Source of the DNA: Actinomycetes bacterium
GTDB taxonomy: Bacteria > Actinomycetota > Acidimicrobiia > Acidimicrobiales > JAAEMS01
Length of the DNA: 64,000 nt
NCBI GenBank assembly: GCA_024225275.1
Contig: JAAEMS010000333.1
Coordinates: 1-64,000 of the forward strand
Direction of reading: 5' to 3'
The notes under the pieces were generated by a model. That model ran no database searches and was not told the DNA's origin. It saw nothing but the letters and a program-made list of their open reading frames with translations. This document shows positions 37,036 to 47,452 of this stretch, in pieces (positions within the stretch are counted from its first letter, which is position 1; each line of letters starts with the position of its first letter). Both the position numbers and the translations under genes were made by a program.

Positions 37036-38364
37036 ATGTCCGACGACTCCCCCCAGAATGACTCCGACCTGTTCGACAAGGTCGTGAACCTCTCGAAACG
37101 TCGAGGCTTCGTGTTCCAGTCCGCCGAGATCTACGGCGGCTTCCGTTCGGCGTATGACTACGGCCCGATTGGTGTTCTCCTGCTACGGAACGTGAAAGAC
37201 GCATGGTGGCGCACGATGGTGCAGCACCGCCATGATGTGGTGGGCCTTGACGCCAGCATCCTGTCGCCGCCGCCGGTGTGGGAGGCCTCGGGTCATCTTC
37301 AGAACTTCACCGACCCGCTCGTCGACTGTCGCAGCTGTGGTTCCCGTCATCGTGAGGACCATCTCGACGACCCCGACACCTGTCCCACCTGTGGCGAGGA
37401 GGGCACCCTCACCGAGGCCCGCCAGTTCAACCTGATGTTTCAGACCCATGCCGGACCAGTTGCCGACAGCGCGGCCGAGGTCTACCTACGGCCCGAGACG
37501 GCCCAGGGCATGTTCGTGAACTTCGCCAACGTCTTGAACACCAGCCGCAAGAAGCCGCCGTTCGGTATCGCCCAGATTGGCAAGTCGTTCCGCAACGAGA
37601 TCACTCCCGGCGGGTTCGTGTTCCGCACCCGCGAGTTCGAGCAGATGGAGCTCGAGTTCTTCGTGCCGCCCGAGGAATCCGAAGAGTGGTACCGGTACTG
37701 GTGCCAGGAGCGACTCAACTGGTATGTCGGCCTGGGCATCTCCGAGTCGATGCTCCGCCTGCGGCCCCACGACGCCGACGAGCTCAGCCACTACTCGTCG
37801 GGCACCAGCGACGTTGAATTCCTGTTCCCCTGGGGCTGGGGTGAGCTCGAGGGCATCGCCAACCGGGGCGACTACGACCTCACCCAACACGCCCAGCACT
37901 CGGGGGAGCGGCTCGATTACTTCGACCAGGAGCGCAACGAGCGCTACGTGCCCCACGTCATCGAGCCGGCAGCCGGCGCCACCCGTTCGATGATGGCCTT
38001 CCTCATGGCGGCCTACGACGAGGAGGAGGTCAACGAGGACACACGGGTTGTGTTGCGCCTCCACCCCGACCTCGCCCCGTACAAGATCGCGGTACTGCCC
38101 CTGTCGAAGAAGGAAACGCTCACTCCGTTGGCCCAGTCGATCTTCGACGAGCTGAAGACCCGATGGATGACCGACTACGACCAGACCCAGGCCATCGGAC
38201 GCCGCTATCGCCGTCAAGACGAACTCGGTACTCCATACTGCGTTACCGTCGACTTCGACAGTCTCGACGACGATGCGGTGACCATCCGCGAACGGGACTC
38301 GATGGAACAAGTACGAATCCCGGTATCCGGTCTCATCGACTGGTTCCGGGAGCATCTTGACTGA
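37036..38364 (+). CDS. glyQS: Glycyl-tRNA synthetase (alpha2 type)
   Basis: A class II synthetase of the single-chain type, 442 residues. It starts with LFDKVVNLSKRRGFVFQSAEIYGG, carries a four-Cys zinc site (CRSCGS and CPTCGEEG), motif 2 (FRNEITPGGFVFRTREFEQMELEFF, in part) and motif 3 (GATRSMMAFL). TACGCT is 7 nt before the ATG, which suggests a leaderless transcript. Confidence 0.96.
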   Translation: MSDDSPQNDSDLFDKVVNLSKRRGFVFQSAEIYGGFRSAYDYGPIGVLLLRNVKDAWWRTMVQHRHDVVGLDASILSPPPVWEASGHLQNFTDPLVDCRSCGSRHREDHLDDPDTCPTCGEEGTLTEARQFNLMFQTHAGPVADSAAEVYLRPETAQGMFVNFANVLNTSRKKPPFGIAQIGKSFRNEITPGGFVFRTREFEQMELEFFVPPEESEEWYRYWCQERLNWYVGLGISESMLRLRPHDADELSHYSSGTSDVEFLFPWGWGELEGIANRGDYDLTQHAQHSGERLDYFDQERNERYVPHVIEPAAGATRSMMAFLMAAYDEEEVNEDTRVVLRLHPDLAPYKIAVLPLSKKETLTPLAQSIFDELKTRWMTDYDQTQAIGRRYRRQDELGTPYCVTVDFDSLDDDAVTIRERDSMEQVRIPVSGLIDWFREHLD

Positions 38365-38375
38365 AAGGGGACTCG

Positions 38376-41006
38376 GTGAGCTTCGCCTACACGTTCGATC
38401 ACTCCCACGACCGGGCTCCGCGGGAGCTCAGGGGTCTGCTCGGAGGCAAAGGGGCGAACCTCGCCGAGATGACGGCGGTTCTCGACCTACCGGTACCCCC
38501 GGGCTTCACGATCAGCACCGACGCCTGCCGTGACTACATGGAAGGCGGCTGGCCCGAAGCCCTGACCGGCGAGGTCGAGTCAATGGTGACCTGGCTCGAG
38601 ACCGAGCGTGGTCAGCGGCTCGGCGACCTCAACGACCCCCTGCTCGTGTCGGTCCGTTCGGGGGCGAAGTTCTCCATGCCGGGGATGATGGACACCGTCT
38701 TGAACCTCGGTCTCAATGACGACACCGTCGGCGCCCTGGCCCGGGCCACCGACGACGATCGCTTCGCCTTCGACTCCTACCGTCGGTTCATCCAGATGTA
38801 CGCCAACGTGGTCATGGGCGTACCCAGCCACGAGTTCGAGCGACGCTTCGAGGGGGCCCGGCGCTTCGCCATGGTCGAGTCCGACGCCGAGGTCCCAGCC
38901 GATGTGCTCGACATGGTCATCCGCCACTTCAAGAACCTCGTGCAGGACCACGCCGGCATCCCGTTCCCTCAGGATCCCGAGGAACAGTTGCGAAACGCCA
39001 TCGAAGCGGTCTTCCGGTCGTGGAACTCGGCCCGGGCCCGGGCCTACCGGACCCGCGAGCGCATCGCCCACGACCTCGGTACCGCGGTGAACGTCCAGGC
39101 CATGGTCTTCGGCAACCGCGACGAGAACAGCGGGACCGGCGTCGCCTTCACCCGGAACCCGGCCGACGGGCAACCAGTGCCCTACGGCGACTTCCTGGTG
39201 AACGCCCAGGGCGAAGATGTCGTGGCCGGTATCCGCAACACCCTGCCCCTCGATTCCATGACCGAGCTGTTCCCTACCATCCACCGTCAGCTACTGGGCT
39301 ACTTCGAGGTCCTCGAGTTCCACTACCGCGACATGCTCGACATCGAGTTCACGATCGAGCAGGGCAAGCTCTGGTTGCTCCAGACCCGGGTGGGGAAGCG
39401 GTCGGGGGCCGCCGCCGTCATGCTGGCCGTGGCCATGACCAAGGACGACCGCATCAAATTGCAGCCGGCCGAGGCCGTGGCCCGCATTACCGAGGATCAC
39501 GTCGACCAACTCCTTCATCCCCAGTTCGAGACGAACGAGTCGGTGGAGCTCACCCGCGGTCTGGGAGCCTCGCCGGGGGCCGCGGTGGGCAAGGTCTATT
39601 TCACCGCCGACGACTGTCTCACCGCCGTCAACGAGGGCGAGCAGGTGATTCTGGTGCGCCAGGAGACCTCGCCCGAGGACGTCCACGGCATGGAGGTCGC
39701 CGAGGGCATCCTGACCTCGCGGGGCGGCCTGGTCTCACACGCCGCAGTGGTGGCCCGCGGCTGGGGTAAGCCTGCGGTGGTCGGAGCCGAAGAGCTCGAG
39801 ATCGGTGAGAGCGGGTTCACCACTGGTGGGGTCACCGTCAACGAGGGAGACACCATCTCGCTCGATGGTTCGTCCGGGGCGGTCGTGCTGGGCGAGCTCA
39901 CCATGACCGACGCCGACCGACCCCCGGAGTTCGACCAGATCCTCGCATGGGCCGACGAGATCCGCGGGGGTCGGCTCCGAGTGCGGGCCAATGCCGATAC
40001 CGCCGAGGATGCCGCCCGGGCCCGCGAGTTCGGGGCCGAGGGCATTGGTTTGTGCCGCACCGAGCACATGTTCCTGGGCGAGCGGTTGCCGCTGGTCCAA
40101 CGGATGATCCTGGCCAGCGCCCCCGAGGATGAGGAGGCGGCTCTGGCCGAGTTGCTCGAGGTGCAGCGCGAAGACTTCGAAGACATCCTGCGGGCCATGG
40201 ACGGTCTACCCGTGACCGTACGCCTGCTCGATCCTCCCCTCCACGAGTTCCTGCCCAATATCGAGGAGATGCTGGTGCCCGAGGCCACCGGCCGTCTCGA
40301 TGAGGACGAGCGCAACCTGCTCGAAGCGGCCCGGTCCTGGCGTGAGCAGAACCCGATGCTCGGCATCCGCGGTGTACGCCTGGGCATCCTCAAGGACGGC
40401 CTCTACCGGATGCAGGTGAGGGCGTTGATGGAGGCCGCCGAACGGCGTCTCGCCGTCGGTGGTTCCCCCGAGGTCGAGATCATGATCCCGTTGATCGTGA
40501 ACCGTCAGGAGTTCGAGTACGTCCGGGCCTGGGTCGAAGACGAGATCACCACGGCCGAACACCGAGCCGGCCGCACCCTGCATGTGAGCATCGGCACCAT
40601 GATCGAGACCCCCCGGGCTGCGGTCACCGCGGCCGACATCGCCGCGGTCGCCGACTTCTTCTCCTTCGGCACCAACGACCTGACCCAGATGACGTTCGGG
40701 TTCAGTCGCGATGACGTCGAGGGGCGGATGATGCAGACATATCTCGATCACGGTTTGTTGCCTCGCAACCCCTTCGAGTCCATCGACCGCGACGGTGTCG
40801 GTGAGCTGGTCAGCATGGGTGCCGCCGGCGGCCGGTTGATGAACCCGGACATGAAGCTCGGTGTCTGTGGTGAACACGGAGGCGACCCCGAGTCGATCCG
40901 CCTGTTCCATGAGATCGGGGTGGACTATGTGTCCTGCTCGCCCTACCGGGTACCCGTGGCCCGCATTGCTGCCGCTCAGGCCGTGATTGGAGCAGAGGAC
41001 GAGTAG
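38376..41006 (+). CDS. ppdK: Pyruvate, phosphate dikinase
   Basis: The enzyme interconverts pyruvate, ATP and Pi with PEP, AMP and PPi. The 876-residue protein has the N-terminal ATP-grasp (LLGGKGANLAEMT; SVRSGAKFSMPGMMDTVLNLG, in part), the phosphohistidine motif LTSRGGLVSHAAVVARGWGKP near residue 450, and the C-terminal PEP domain (GEHGGDPESI). The GTG start has AAAGGGGA upstream, so this gene uses a normal leader. It lies between glyQS and dnaG. Confidence 0.96.
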   Translation: MSFAYTFDHSHDRAPRELRGLLGGKGANLAEMTAVLDLPVPPGFTISTDACRDYMEGGWPEALTGEVESMVTWLETERGQRLGDLNDPLLVSVRSGAKFSMPGMMDTVLNLGLNDDTVGALARATDDDRFAFDSYRRFIQMYANVVMGVPSHEFERRFEGARRFAMVESDAEVPADVLDMVIRHFKNLVQDHAGIPFPQDPEEQLRNAIEAVFRSWNSARARAYRTRERIAHDLGTAVNVQAMVFGNRDENSGTGVAFTRNPADGQPVPYGDFLVNAQGEDVVAGIRNTLPLDSMTELFPTIHRQLLGYFEVLEFHYRDMLDIEFTIEQGKLWLLQTRVGKRSGAAAVMLAVAMTKDDRIKLQPAEAVARITEDHVDQLLHPQFETNESVELTRGLGASPGAAVGKVYFTADDCLTAVNEGEQVILVRQETSPEDVHGMEVAEGILTSRGGLVSHAAVVARGWGKPAVVGAEELEIGESGFTTGGVTVNEGDTISLDGSSGAVVLGELTMTDADRPPEFDQILAWADEIRGGRLRVRANADTAEDAARAREFGAEGIGLCRTEHMFLGERLPLVQRMILASAPEDEEAALAELLEVQREDFEDILRAMDGLPVTVRLLDPPLHEFLPNIEEMLVPEATGRLDEDERNLLEAARSWREQNPMLGIRGVRLGILKDGLYRMQVRALMEAAERRLAVGGSPEVEIMIPLIVNRQEFEYVRAWVEDEITTAEHRAGRTLHVSIGTMIETPRAAVTAADIAAVADFFSFGTNDLTQMTFGFSRDDVEGRMMQTYLDHGLLPRNPFESIDRDGVGELVSMGAAGGRLMNPDMKLGVCGEHGGDPESIRLFHEIGVDYVSCSPYRVPVARIAAAQAVIGAEDE

Positions 41007-41017
41007 CGTCAACGGCG

Positions 41018-42814
41018 ATGGGAATCGTCGATGATGACATCCAGCGCGTGCGCGACATGGTGTCGATTCGCGACCTCATTTCCCAGTACACGTCTCTGAA
41101 GAAGGTCGGAAGCCAGTGGATGGGGCTGTCTCCGTTCACCAGCGAGAAGACCCCGTCATTCTCGGTGAACGACGAGAAGGGGGTCTACTACTGCTTCTCG
41201 TCGCACAAGTCGGGTGATGCCATCACCTTCGTGCGCGAGATGGAGCAGCTCGATTTCGTGGGAGCGGTGGAGTTCCTGGCCAACAAGGCCGGCATCACTC
41301 TCCACTACGATGACGCCGACCAGGGCGAGGGGAGGCGGCGCAAGAGCCAGCTGCGCGACGCGGTGGCCCGAGCGGTCGAGTTCTACCATCAGCGCCTGCT
41401 CGAGGCCCCCGACGCGGCGACCGCCCGCCGCTACCTGCGTAGCGAGCGGGGATTCGACGGCGAGCTGGTCCGGCAGTACAAGATCGGCTGGGCCCCCGAT
41501 GCCTGGAATGAGCTCAGTCATCACTTGCGGATCAAGAACGACGACTTCACCGAGTCGGGTCTGGGGCGGCTCAACAAGCGGGGCGGCCAGTACGACTTCT
41601 TCCGCGGCCGCATCCTGTTCCCGATCTTCGACGCCCAGGGTGACCCCGTCGGATTCGGTGGTCGCATCCTGCCCGGCTCCGAGGGGGCCAAGTACCAGAA
41701 CTCGCCCGAGAACCCCATCTACAGCAAGAGCAAGGTCCTGTACGGCCTCAACTGGGGAAAGACCGACATCGTGAATCGCGACGAGGTCGTGGTGTGCGAG
41801 GGCTACACCGATGTCATCGGCTTCCACCGGGCGGGGGTCGAGAGGGCGGTGGCCACTTGCGGTACGGCTCTGACCGAGGACCATGTGCGCCTGCTCCGCA
41901 AGTTCGCCCGCCGGGTGGTGCTGGCCTTCGACGCTGACAAAGCCGGTCAGGCCGCGGCAGAGCGGTTCTACGAGTGGGAGCGGACCCACGAGATCGAGGT
42001 GGCGGTCTGTGAGCTGCCGGCCGGTGTCGACCCCGGCGACCTGGCCCAGACCGACCCCGAGGGCCTGGCCGCGGCGGTCAGGACAGCTCGGCCGTTCCTG
42101 GGCTTCCGGGTCGATCGGGCCCTCGATGGCGGTGACTATCGCAGTCCCGAGGGGCGGGTACGGGTGGCTGAGGCTGCGCTTGCGGTGGTGGCCGAGCATC
42201 CCAACGAACTGGTCCGCGACCCCTACGTGCTGTCGATTGCGGCTCGCACCCAGCTCCCCGAGGACCGGCTGCGGACCATGCTGGCGTCGGGGCCCCGCCC
42301 CGAACCGGCCGATGAGAGGTCGGCCCCTCGCCGGTCTTCGGCCACCAGGCCCGCTCCCGATCGAGACTCACCCGAGCGCGAGGCACTGCGGTTGGCCGTT
42401 CACCGGCCCGACCAGGTGGCCGATCTGCTGCATCAGGCTCTGTTCGACGATCCGGTTCACCTGGCCGCCTACCAGGCCCTGCTCGGGGCCTCGTCTTTCC
42501 ACGATGCGGTGGCGTCGTCCGATCCCCTGGCCGCCGACCTGCTCCAGCGGCTGGCAGTTGAGGACGCCAATGCCGATGCCGAGGACGTGAGCGGCCGACT
42601 CTTGGTCGAGACGGCGTCGCGCGTGCTCCAGTCGCTCCAGAATCAGGCCCGGGTATCAGATGATCCGCTGGCCTTCACCGCGTCCATCTCGTGGCTCAAA
42701 TTGCGCATCGAGGATGCCCGCGATCCCAGCATCAATTCCGACGCCTGCCGTGCAGCCCGTGCCGAGTTGCTAGATTGGCTCGCACAGCAGGTCGAGGAGA
42801 GCATGCATGGGTGA
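41018..42814 (+). CDS. dnaG: DNA primase DnaG with altered zinc site
   Basis: Primase makes RNA primers for replication. The 598-residue protein has the N-terminal CHC2-like domain, the catalytic TOPRIM core ([31 protein letters not shown]) and a C-terminal helicase-binding domain. In the CHC2 domain three of four zinc ligands are replaced: Ser38 for Cys, Thr41 for His and Ser62 for Cys, while Cys59 stays. TAGCGT is 8 nt before the ATG. It overlaps rpoD by 8 nt. Confidence 0.94.
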   Translation: MGIVDDDIQRVRDMVSIRDLISQYTSLKKVGSQWMGLSPFTSEKTPSFSVNDEKGVYYCFSSHKSGDAITFVREMEQLDFVGAVEFLANKAGITLHYDDADQGEGRRRKSQLRDAVARAVEFYHQRLLEAPDAATARRYLRSERGFDGELVRQYKIGWAPDAWNELSHHLRIKNDDFTESGLGRLNKRGGQYDFFRGRILFPIFDAQGDPVGFGGRILPGSEGAKYQNSPENPIYSKSKVLYGLNWGKTDIVNRDEVVVCEGYTDVIGFHRAGVERAVATCGTALTEDHVRLLRKFARRVVLAFDADKAGQAAAERFYEWERTHEIEVAVCELPAGVDPGDLAQTDPEGLAAAVRTARPFLGFRVDRALDGGDYRSPEGRVRVAEAALAVVAEHPNELVRDPYVLSIAARTQLPEDRLRTMLASGPRPEPADERSAPRRSSATRPAPDRDSPEREALRLAVHRPDQVADLLHQALFDDPVHLAAYQALLGASSFHDAVASSDPLAADLLQRLAVEDANADAEDVSGRLLVETASRVLQSLQNQARVSDDPLAFTASISWLKLRIEDARDPSINSDACRAARAELLDWLAQQVEESMHG

Positions 42815-44189
42815 CATCGCACTCCCCGATTGGGAGGGGGTCGATCGAGAAGGACTCTTGAGCTTGCTCCACAGAGGGGCGGCCGAGGGAACGCTCTTGC
42901 TCGACGACTTGATGGTGGTCATAGGCCACTCGCCCGAGCCCGAGGTTCTGACCGGGCTACGCGATCTGCTCACCGACCGGGGCATCACGCTCAGCACTCC
43001 CGGTATGAACGGATCGGCCCACGAGGCGGCCGCCGAACCAGTCAAGCCGCCCAACCCCACCCGCCCCGCCGCGCCGCCGGCGGTGCCCGCCGAGCCGGCC
43101 GACGATGTTGTTGTCGAAGAGATTGACCTGCGTGGCGCGCTCGTCATACTCGACGCTCTCGACCGTCAGGAGGGGGTGCGGCACCATCGTCGCACCCGCC
43201 ATCCCCGCCGGAGCGGTGCCGCGGCCCGTGCTGCCGCGGCCATGGCTCGGGCCGACGGCGCCAGCGACCCGGTACGCATGTACCTGAAGGAGATCGGGCG
43301 GGTTCCGCTGCTCTCGGCCGAGGAAGAGGTCAGCCTGGCCAAGCGACTCGAGGCCGGGGTCAACGCCGGCCACGTGCTGATCGAGGCCGCCACCGAGGAC
43401 CGGCTCTTCAAGATGCCGCTGGCCGAACGCGAGAGCCTGCGCTGCCTGGTCGATGACAGCGAGGACGCCCGCAACGAGCTCACCGAGGCCAACCTGCGCT
43501 TGGTGGTCTCGATCGCCAAGCGCTACGTGGGCCGGGGGATGCTCATTCTCGATCTCATACAGGAAGGCAACCTGGGCTTGATGAGGGCGGTCGAGAAGTT
43601 CGACTACACCAAGGGCTTCAAATTCTCGACCTACGCCACCTGGTGGATCCGTCAGGCCATCAGCCGCAGCATCGCCGACCAGGCCCGCACCATCCGGATC
43701 CCGGTGCACATGGTCGAGTCGATGAACAAGGTCCATCGGGTTCAGCGCCAGATGATGCAGGACCTGGAACGCGAACCCACCATCGACGAGCTGGCCGACG
43801 AGGTCGACATGACCCCCACCCGGGTGCGCGAGATCCTGCTGATCAGCCTCGACCCGGTTTCGCTCGACCAGCGAGTCGGTGACGACGACGATGCCTCGAT
43901 GTCCGACTTCATCAAGGATGACCGGGCCGAGGCCCCGTCCGCCGTGGCGGCCCGCCACATGCTCAACGAGGCCGTTCTCGAGGCCCTCGACGGTCTCAAC
44001 GAGCGCGAGCGTGAGGTGGTTCGGCTCCGCTTCGGTCTCGATGATGGGCGTACCCGCACCCTCGAAGAGGTCGGCAAACAGTTCGGGGTTACGCGGGAGC
44101 GAATCCGCCAGATCGAATCGAAGACCCTGGCCAAACTCCGCCACCCCCATCGATCCGAAAAGCTGCGCGATTACCTCGATGGAGATTGA
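42807..44189 (+). CDS. rpoD: Principal RNA polymerase sigma factor
   Basis: The housekeeping sigma-70 (HrdB/SigA type), 460 residues. It has a region 1.1-like N-terminus, a Pro/Ala linker, region 1.2 ([22 protein letters not shown]), region 2 ([43 protein letters not shown]), region 3 and region 4 ([30 protein letters not shown], in part). The dnaG-rpoD arrangement is conserved. Confidence 0.96.
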   Translation: MGDIALPDWEGVDREGLLSLLHRGAAEGTLLLDDLMVVIGHSPEPEVLTGLRDLLTDRGITLSTPGMNGSAHEAAAEPVKPPNPTRPAAPPAVPAEPADDVVVEEIDLRGALVILDALDRQEGVRHHRRTRHPRRSGAAARAAAAMARADGASDPVRMYLKEIGRVPLLSAEEEVSLAKRLEAGVNAGHVLIEAATEDRLFKMPLAERESLRCLVDDSEDARNELTEANLRLVVSIAKRYVGRGMLILDLIQEGNLGLMRAVEKFDYTKGFKFSTYATWWIRQAISRSIADQARTIRIPVHMVESMNKVHRVQRQMMQDLEREPTIDELADEVDMTPTRVREILLISLDPVSLDQRVGDDDDASMSDFIKDDRAEAPSAVAARHMLNEAVLEALDGLNEREREVVRLRFGLDDGRTRTLEEVGKQFGVTRERIRQIESKTLAKLRHPHRSEKLRDYLDGD

Positions 44190-44219
44190 GGGCGCCACTG
44201 CTATCCTCAGTCTTCGCAG

Positions 44220-44295
44220 TCCGGGGTAGCTCAGTTGGCAGAGCAAGCGGCTGTTAACCGCTGTGTCGTGGGTTCGAGCCCCACCCCCGGAGCCA
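44220..44295 (+). tRNA. tRNA-Asn (GTT)
   Basis: Acceptor TCCGGGG/CCCCGGA with discriminator G and encoded CCA, D-arm AGCTCAGTTGGCAGAGC, anticodon loop CTGTTAA and T-loop GTTCGAGCC make a complete cloverleaf. A TATCCT hexamer lies 12 nt upstream. Confidence 0.95.
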
Positions 44296-44329
44296 CTTCC
44301 TTCCTCGCTCCGGCCGGTATCGTGCTGCC

Positions 44330-44405
44330 GGGCCCGTAGCTCAGTGGTCAGAGCAGGCGACTCATAATCGCTCGGTCACGGGTTCGATCCCCGTCGGGCC
44401 CACCA
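44330..44405 (+). tRNA. tRNA-Ile2 (CAT, lysidine type)
   Basis: Acceptor GGGCCCG/CGGGCCC, discriminator A and encoded CCA. The anticodon arm GGCGA-CTCATAA-TCGCT and the D-arm AGCTCAGTGGTCAGAGC are nearly the same as in E. coli ileX, so the CAT anticodon should be modified to lysidine and read AUA, rather than Met. TATCGT lies 6 nt upstream. Confidence 0.88.
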
Positions 44406-44412
44406 CATCTGA

Positions 44413-44431
44413 CCAGGGAGTACCTCCCTGG
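44413..44431 (+). terminator. Hairpin after the tRNA pair
   Basis: CCAGGGAG-TAC-CTCCCTGG is a perfect 8-bp stem directly after tRNA-Ile2. No T-run follows. A second perfect hairpin, ATCCAACAT-CGCC-ATGTTGGAT, lies at 44465-44486, before the integrase fragment. Confidence 0.5.
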
Positions 44432-44503
44432 AGAGGCATTCTGGAAGGCTCTCGAGGGGCCAAGATCCAACATCGCCATGTTGGATGGCCCACTCTCGAC
44501 GCC

Positions 44504-44926
44504 ATGGCGGAGTTGAGGAAGGCCCCGGGGATGCGGGAACGCTCGCCGGGAGTGTGGGAATTGACCGGCAAACGCCGTCAGGTGAGCCGCGCCTTTCTCG
44601 GGAACATGCGCGACGCCAAGAAGGCTCGGGCCGAGTTGTTGGCCGAGGTGGGCCAGGGCCGTCACTCCGGTTCGAGCGGCACGGTGGACGAGCTGTGCCA
44701 GGAATGGCTCAAGGAGCTCGAGCGCAAGGGGCGCTCTCCGAGCACGGTCCACAACTACCGGAAGACCTACCGTCACAACATCGAGGCGACCTTGGGCTCG
44801 ATGCCGGTGATGCCCGGCTCGGGGCCTCGGCTTGCATCCCCGAAGGGCCGCACAGCCACCACCGCCAGAGTGTCACCGGCCCGGCGTTGGGGGCGGGGGC
44901 CAGTCGGGATTGTGGGCGGGCGGTAG
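44504..44926 (+). pseudogene. Tyrosine-recombinase (integrase) N-terminal fragment
   Basis: The first ~105 residues look like the arm-binding and SAM-like N-terminus of a phage-type integrase (MRERSPGVWELTGKRRQVSRAF; GTVDELCQEWLKELERKGRSPSTVHNYRKTY, in part; NIEATLGSMPV). After about 44815 the reading frame turns into basic low-complexity sequence and stops, and no catalytic R-H-R-Y domain is found. It lies 99 bp after tRNA-Ile2, a common integration site, so it is probably the remains of an integrated element. Confidence 0.7.
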
Positions 44927-44960
44927 ACGCCCTTGCGATAGCGGCGCAGTGGACCGGGGT

Positions 44961-45173
44961 TCAGTACCCGAGCCCGGCAATCCTCGCTCGGACGGTTGCC
45001 TCGTCCTCGGCCCTGACCAGGAGTGCGCAGCCGACCAGAGCCATGGCGGCCCCGGTTTCGGGGTGTTCGTTGCGGAGAAGCTTGACGGTGATGCCCTCAT
45101 CAGCGAGAGCCTGAACGGTCAGCTCTGTTGCTGGTAGAGGCGATTCCGCCCGGCATTGCGGTTGCTCGGGCAC
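44961..45173 (-). CDS. Small DUF2007-like protein
   Basis: A 70-residue ORF with a plausible folded pattern (TELTVQALADEGITVKLLRNEH and VGCALLVRAEDEATVRARI), reminiscent of DUF2007 putative signalling proteins. No other evidence supports it. It could be a fragment. Confidence 0.35.
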   Translation of the reverse strand: MPEQPQCRAESPLPATELTVQALADEGITVKLLRNEHPETGAAMALVGCALLVRAEDEATVRARIAGLGY

Positions 45174-46261
45174 TCCCCAGCGTGCTGGTTGTCCTTGAAC
45201 GGTCCCACCCGAACCGGAATCTCAGTCGAAGCCTTCGTCTTGTGGCCACACAACTTCGATGTCGATGCCCGTCAACACAAGAACCCGGTAGTCGGCCCGG
45301 CCCGGGAAGGCGACAGCCAGCGAGTCGAAGTCCTCAGCGAAGCGGTCAACGACCGTGGGGAGATCCATGATCAAGAAGTCAGTGACCGACGGCTCACCCC
45401 TTGGGGCCGCGGTCTGGTCCGAGCTGGATGACGAGGACGCGGCGGCGTCTCACCGCGGGGCCGGTTGGGTGTCCTCGTTGGCCGCGATGTGGGCTGCGAT
45501 CTTGGTTCGTGGCCGCCACCCACGTTCTTGTCGGCATAGCAGTGTTGGGTGCTTTCCCCCTGCTGGAGCTGTCCCACCGCAACCTTGGCTCCGGTGACCA
45601 TCGCCACGGGATCGGGTCCGGGTGCAACCTGGAACGGGAAGAGGACGCCCTCCTCGTGACCGGCACCTACCTGCTGACCCTGTTCGCTGCTTTGGTGACC
45701 CGGAGTGCCTTTCGTTCCAGAGTCTCCGCCCCCACCTTCCTCGGCCTCACCGTGATCGCTACTGCCGTGGCACTGGGGCCAACCACCGTCCGGTACCGGG
45801 CGGAACGGCCCTACTGGGTGCTTCAAGGACCGACAGAAGAGAGCTTCGGAGATGGGCAGTGCCGCGCGGGGTTGAGACAAAAACTGGCGAGCGGGGGGAG
45901 AAGCTGGTGCTCAGTCAGGATGCTGGGTTCCGCGCCGGGTGTCCGGGGGACTTCGTCGTCGTGAATTGGATCCACAACACAATGATCCCACCCTGGTGTC
46001 CCCTACTCGGGAGACGTTTCCGTCACCACCCCACTCCCGGCGACTGGGACGGTGGCCGGCGGGACTATGCCTGGGCGTTTCGGGATGCTCCGGCCGCCTG
46101 ACGGGCCTGTCCGGTATCTTCACTTCTCCGATGGGACCGAAGGGCGGTTCCGCGGAACCGTTCCCGAGTGGTCCCGGTCATCGGACTCAGCCGTTCTGGG
46201 GCAGCTTGACCCACAAGTAGTGTGGTCAAACTGCCCAATGTCCCCCCACCCGGTACTGCGG
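45174..46261. other. Degraded region without an intact recognisable gene
   Basis: Several short frames with coding character lie here in different phases. On the minus strand 45222-45368 encodes 48 residues (MDLPTVVDRFAEDFDSLAV...VVWPQDEGFD). On the plus strand about 45500-45870 encodes hydrophobic segments (THVLVGIAVLGAFPLLEL; LLVTGTYLLTLFAALVT), and a further stretch around 45880-46000 (VLSQDAGFRAGCPGDFVVVNWI) is in another frame. This pattern suggests a membrane-protein gene broken by frameshifts, but I do not recognise it. Confidence 0.4.
46193..46240. repeat. Palindromic repeat, copy A
   Basis: GTTCTGGGGCAG and TTGACC, then ACA, a short loop, TGTGGTCAA and CTGCCCAAT form a ~15-bp imperfect hairpin (46199-46236). 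A copy about 80% identical lies at 47920-47967. Their shape suggests a REP/MITE-type element or the inverted ends of a lost insertion sequence. Confidence 0.6.
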
Positions 46262-47077
46262 CTATGGGGCTGCGGGGATCTCATCAGCCCAGACCTGAAA
46301 GTCTCGCAGCACGTTGGGGCCGAAGGTCGTGGTGATGGCCACGTCTGCGGCATCGCGTCCGCGGGCAATGAGGATCCGGCCAACCCTGGGCACGAGGTTG
46401 CGAGGATCGACGGTGAGCCAACTCCCGCTCAAGAAGACCTCGAACCATCCAGAGAAGTCCATCGGGTCCGCCGAGGGCGCCACACCGATGTCACCGAGAT
46501 AGCCGGTGCAGTACCGGGCCGGAATGTTCATGGCCCGGCACAAAGCGATACCGAGATGGGCGTAGTCACGACACACGCCACGGCCCTCTTCGAGCGCTTC
46601 TGCTGCTGTCTTGGTTGGTCGGGCCCACTGGTAACCGAAGCTGATGTGGTCGTGCACCCAATGACTGATCGCCTGAACCCGCTCCCAGCCCTCCGGCGTA
46701 TTGCCGAACAGCCGCCATGCGGTGTCTGACAGCTTGTCGTTCTCGCAGTACCGGCTGGGCAGAAGGTAGATGAGGGTCTCTTGTGGTAGTTCCTCGACCG
46801 GATGCTGGCGGGCCTGGGTTGCCACCTCGTCGGCCATACCCGAGCCGTTCACGACGGAGTCGGCCCGAATTTGGAAGCGGCCAGCGGGAGCGACCACACG
46901 GTTACACCAGTTGCCGAAGCCGTCGCGGTAGGAAACATAGGACGTGGATGGGCTCGTGATCATTGTGTCGGGCCCAACCAAGTCCGAGGCCCTGCTGTAG
47001 TGCACGTTCAGGGTGACGATCATGGGTGTCGGTTGCTCGAAGTCGTAACTCAGCGAGTATCCGAACCGGATCTGCAT
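46262..47077 (-). CDS. Transglutaminase-like family protein
   Basis: The 271-residue protein has the N-terminal beta-rich domain (IRFGYSLSYDFEQPTPM) and the transglutaminase-like core, with the nucleophile Cys in EGRGVCRDYAHLGIALCRA and the Asp segment LTVDPRN. The expected catalytic His, as in DFHAWFE of many relatives, is replaced here (MDFSGWFEVF). I recall that part of this subfamily has DFSAW at this position, so the change may be family-wide. The gene is intact and sits between the two palindromic repeats. Confidence 0.8.
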   Translation of the reverse strand: MQIRFGYSLSYDFEQPTPMIVTLNVHYSRASDLVGPDTMITSPSTSYVSYRDGFGNWCNRVVAPAGRFQIRADSVVNGSGMADEVATQARQHPVEELPQETLIYLLPSRYCENDKLSDTAWRLFGNTPEGWERVQAISHWVHDHISFGYQWARPTKTAAEALEEGRGVCRDYAHLGIALCRAMNIPARYCTGYLGDIGVAPSADPMDFSGWFEVFLSGSWLTVDPRNLVPRVGRILIARGRDAADVAITTTFGPNVLRDFQVWADEIPAAP

Positions 47078-47452
47078 GAGTCATCTCGTCTCGTCACGCG
47101 CCCATCGCACGGTTGCGACCGAAGCAGATCCAAGCTAGCGCGGCGAAGACGCGCAACCGCGGGGCAGAGGCCGCGGATGCATGCCTGGCATCCGCCACAG
47201 CGGACCCCTGACCACCAGGAACGGGCTCGACGACCAAAGCGTGATCGAGGATCGCGCATCGCCCAGTATCGCCGCTCAGATCATGGACTCGCGCCCAGAA
47301 GAACCGCCCTCAATTGCCGGGAGTGGCTCGGGTAGAGATCCTCCCCGAAGCGCTCGGCATCCCGCTGCGCCCACCAAACCGCCTGCCCACCCCCCAGGGA
47401 CCATCGACCGACCCGCTGGGCTCGGCCCTGAGGTCATGGGACAAGCCTGGTC
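47078..47452. other. Intergenic region, possible antitoxin remnant
   Basis: No convincing gene is found in these 375 bp. An antitoxin would be expected directly upstream of the VapC toxin, but the frames here are Pro-rich and do not look like VapB. A short segment near 47326 (VARVEILPEALGIPL) could be a remnant. Confidence 0.4.

Noticed and set aside
44348-44776. Minus-strand frame ending GPTGIEPVTERL
   Set aside because: The text comes from antisense translation of tRNA-Ile2, a common annotation artefact.
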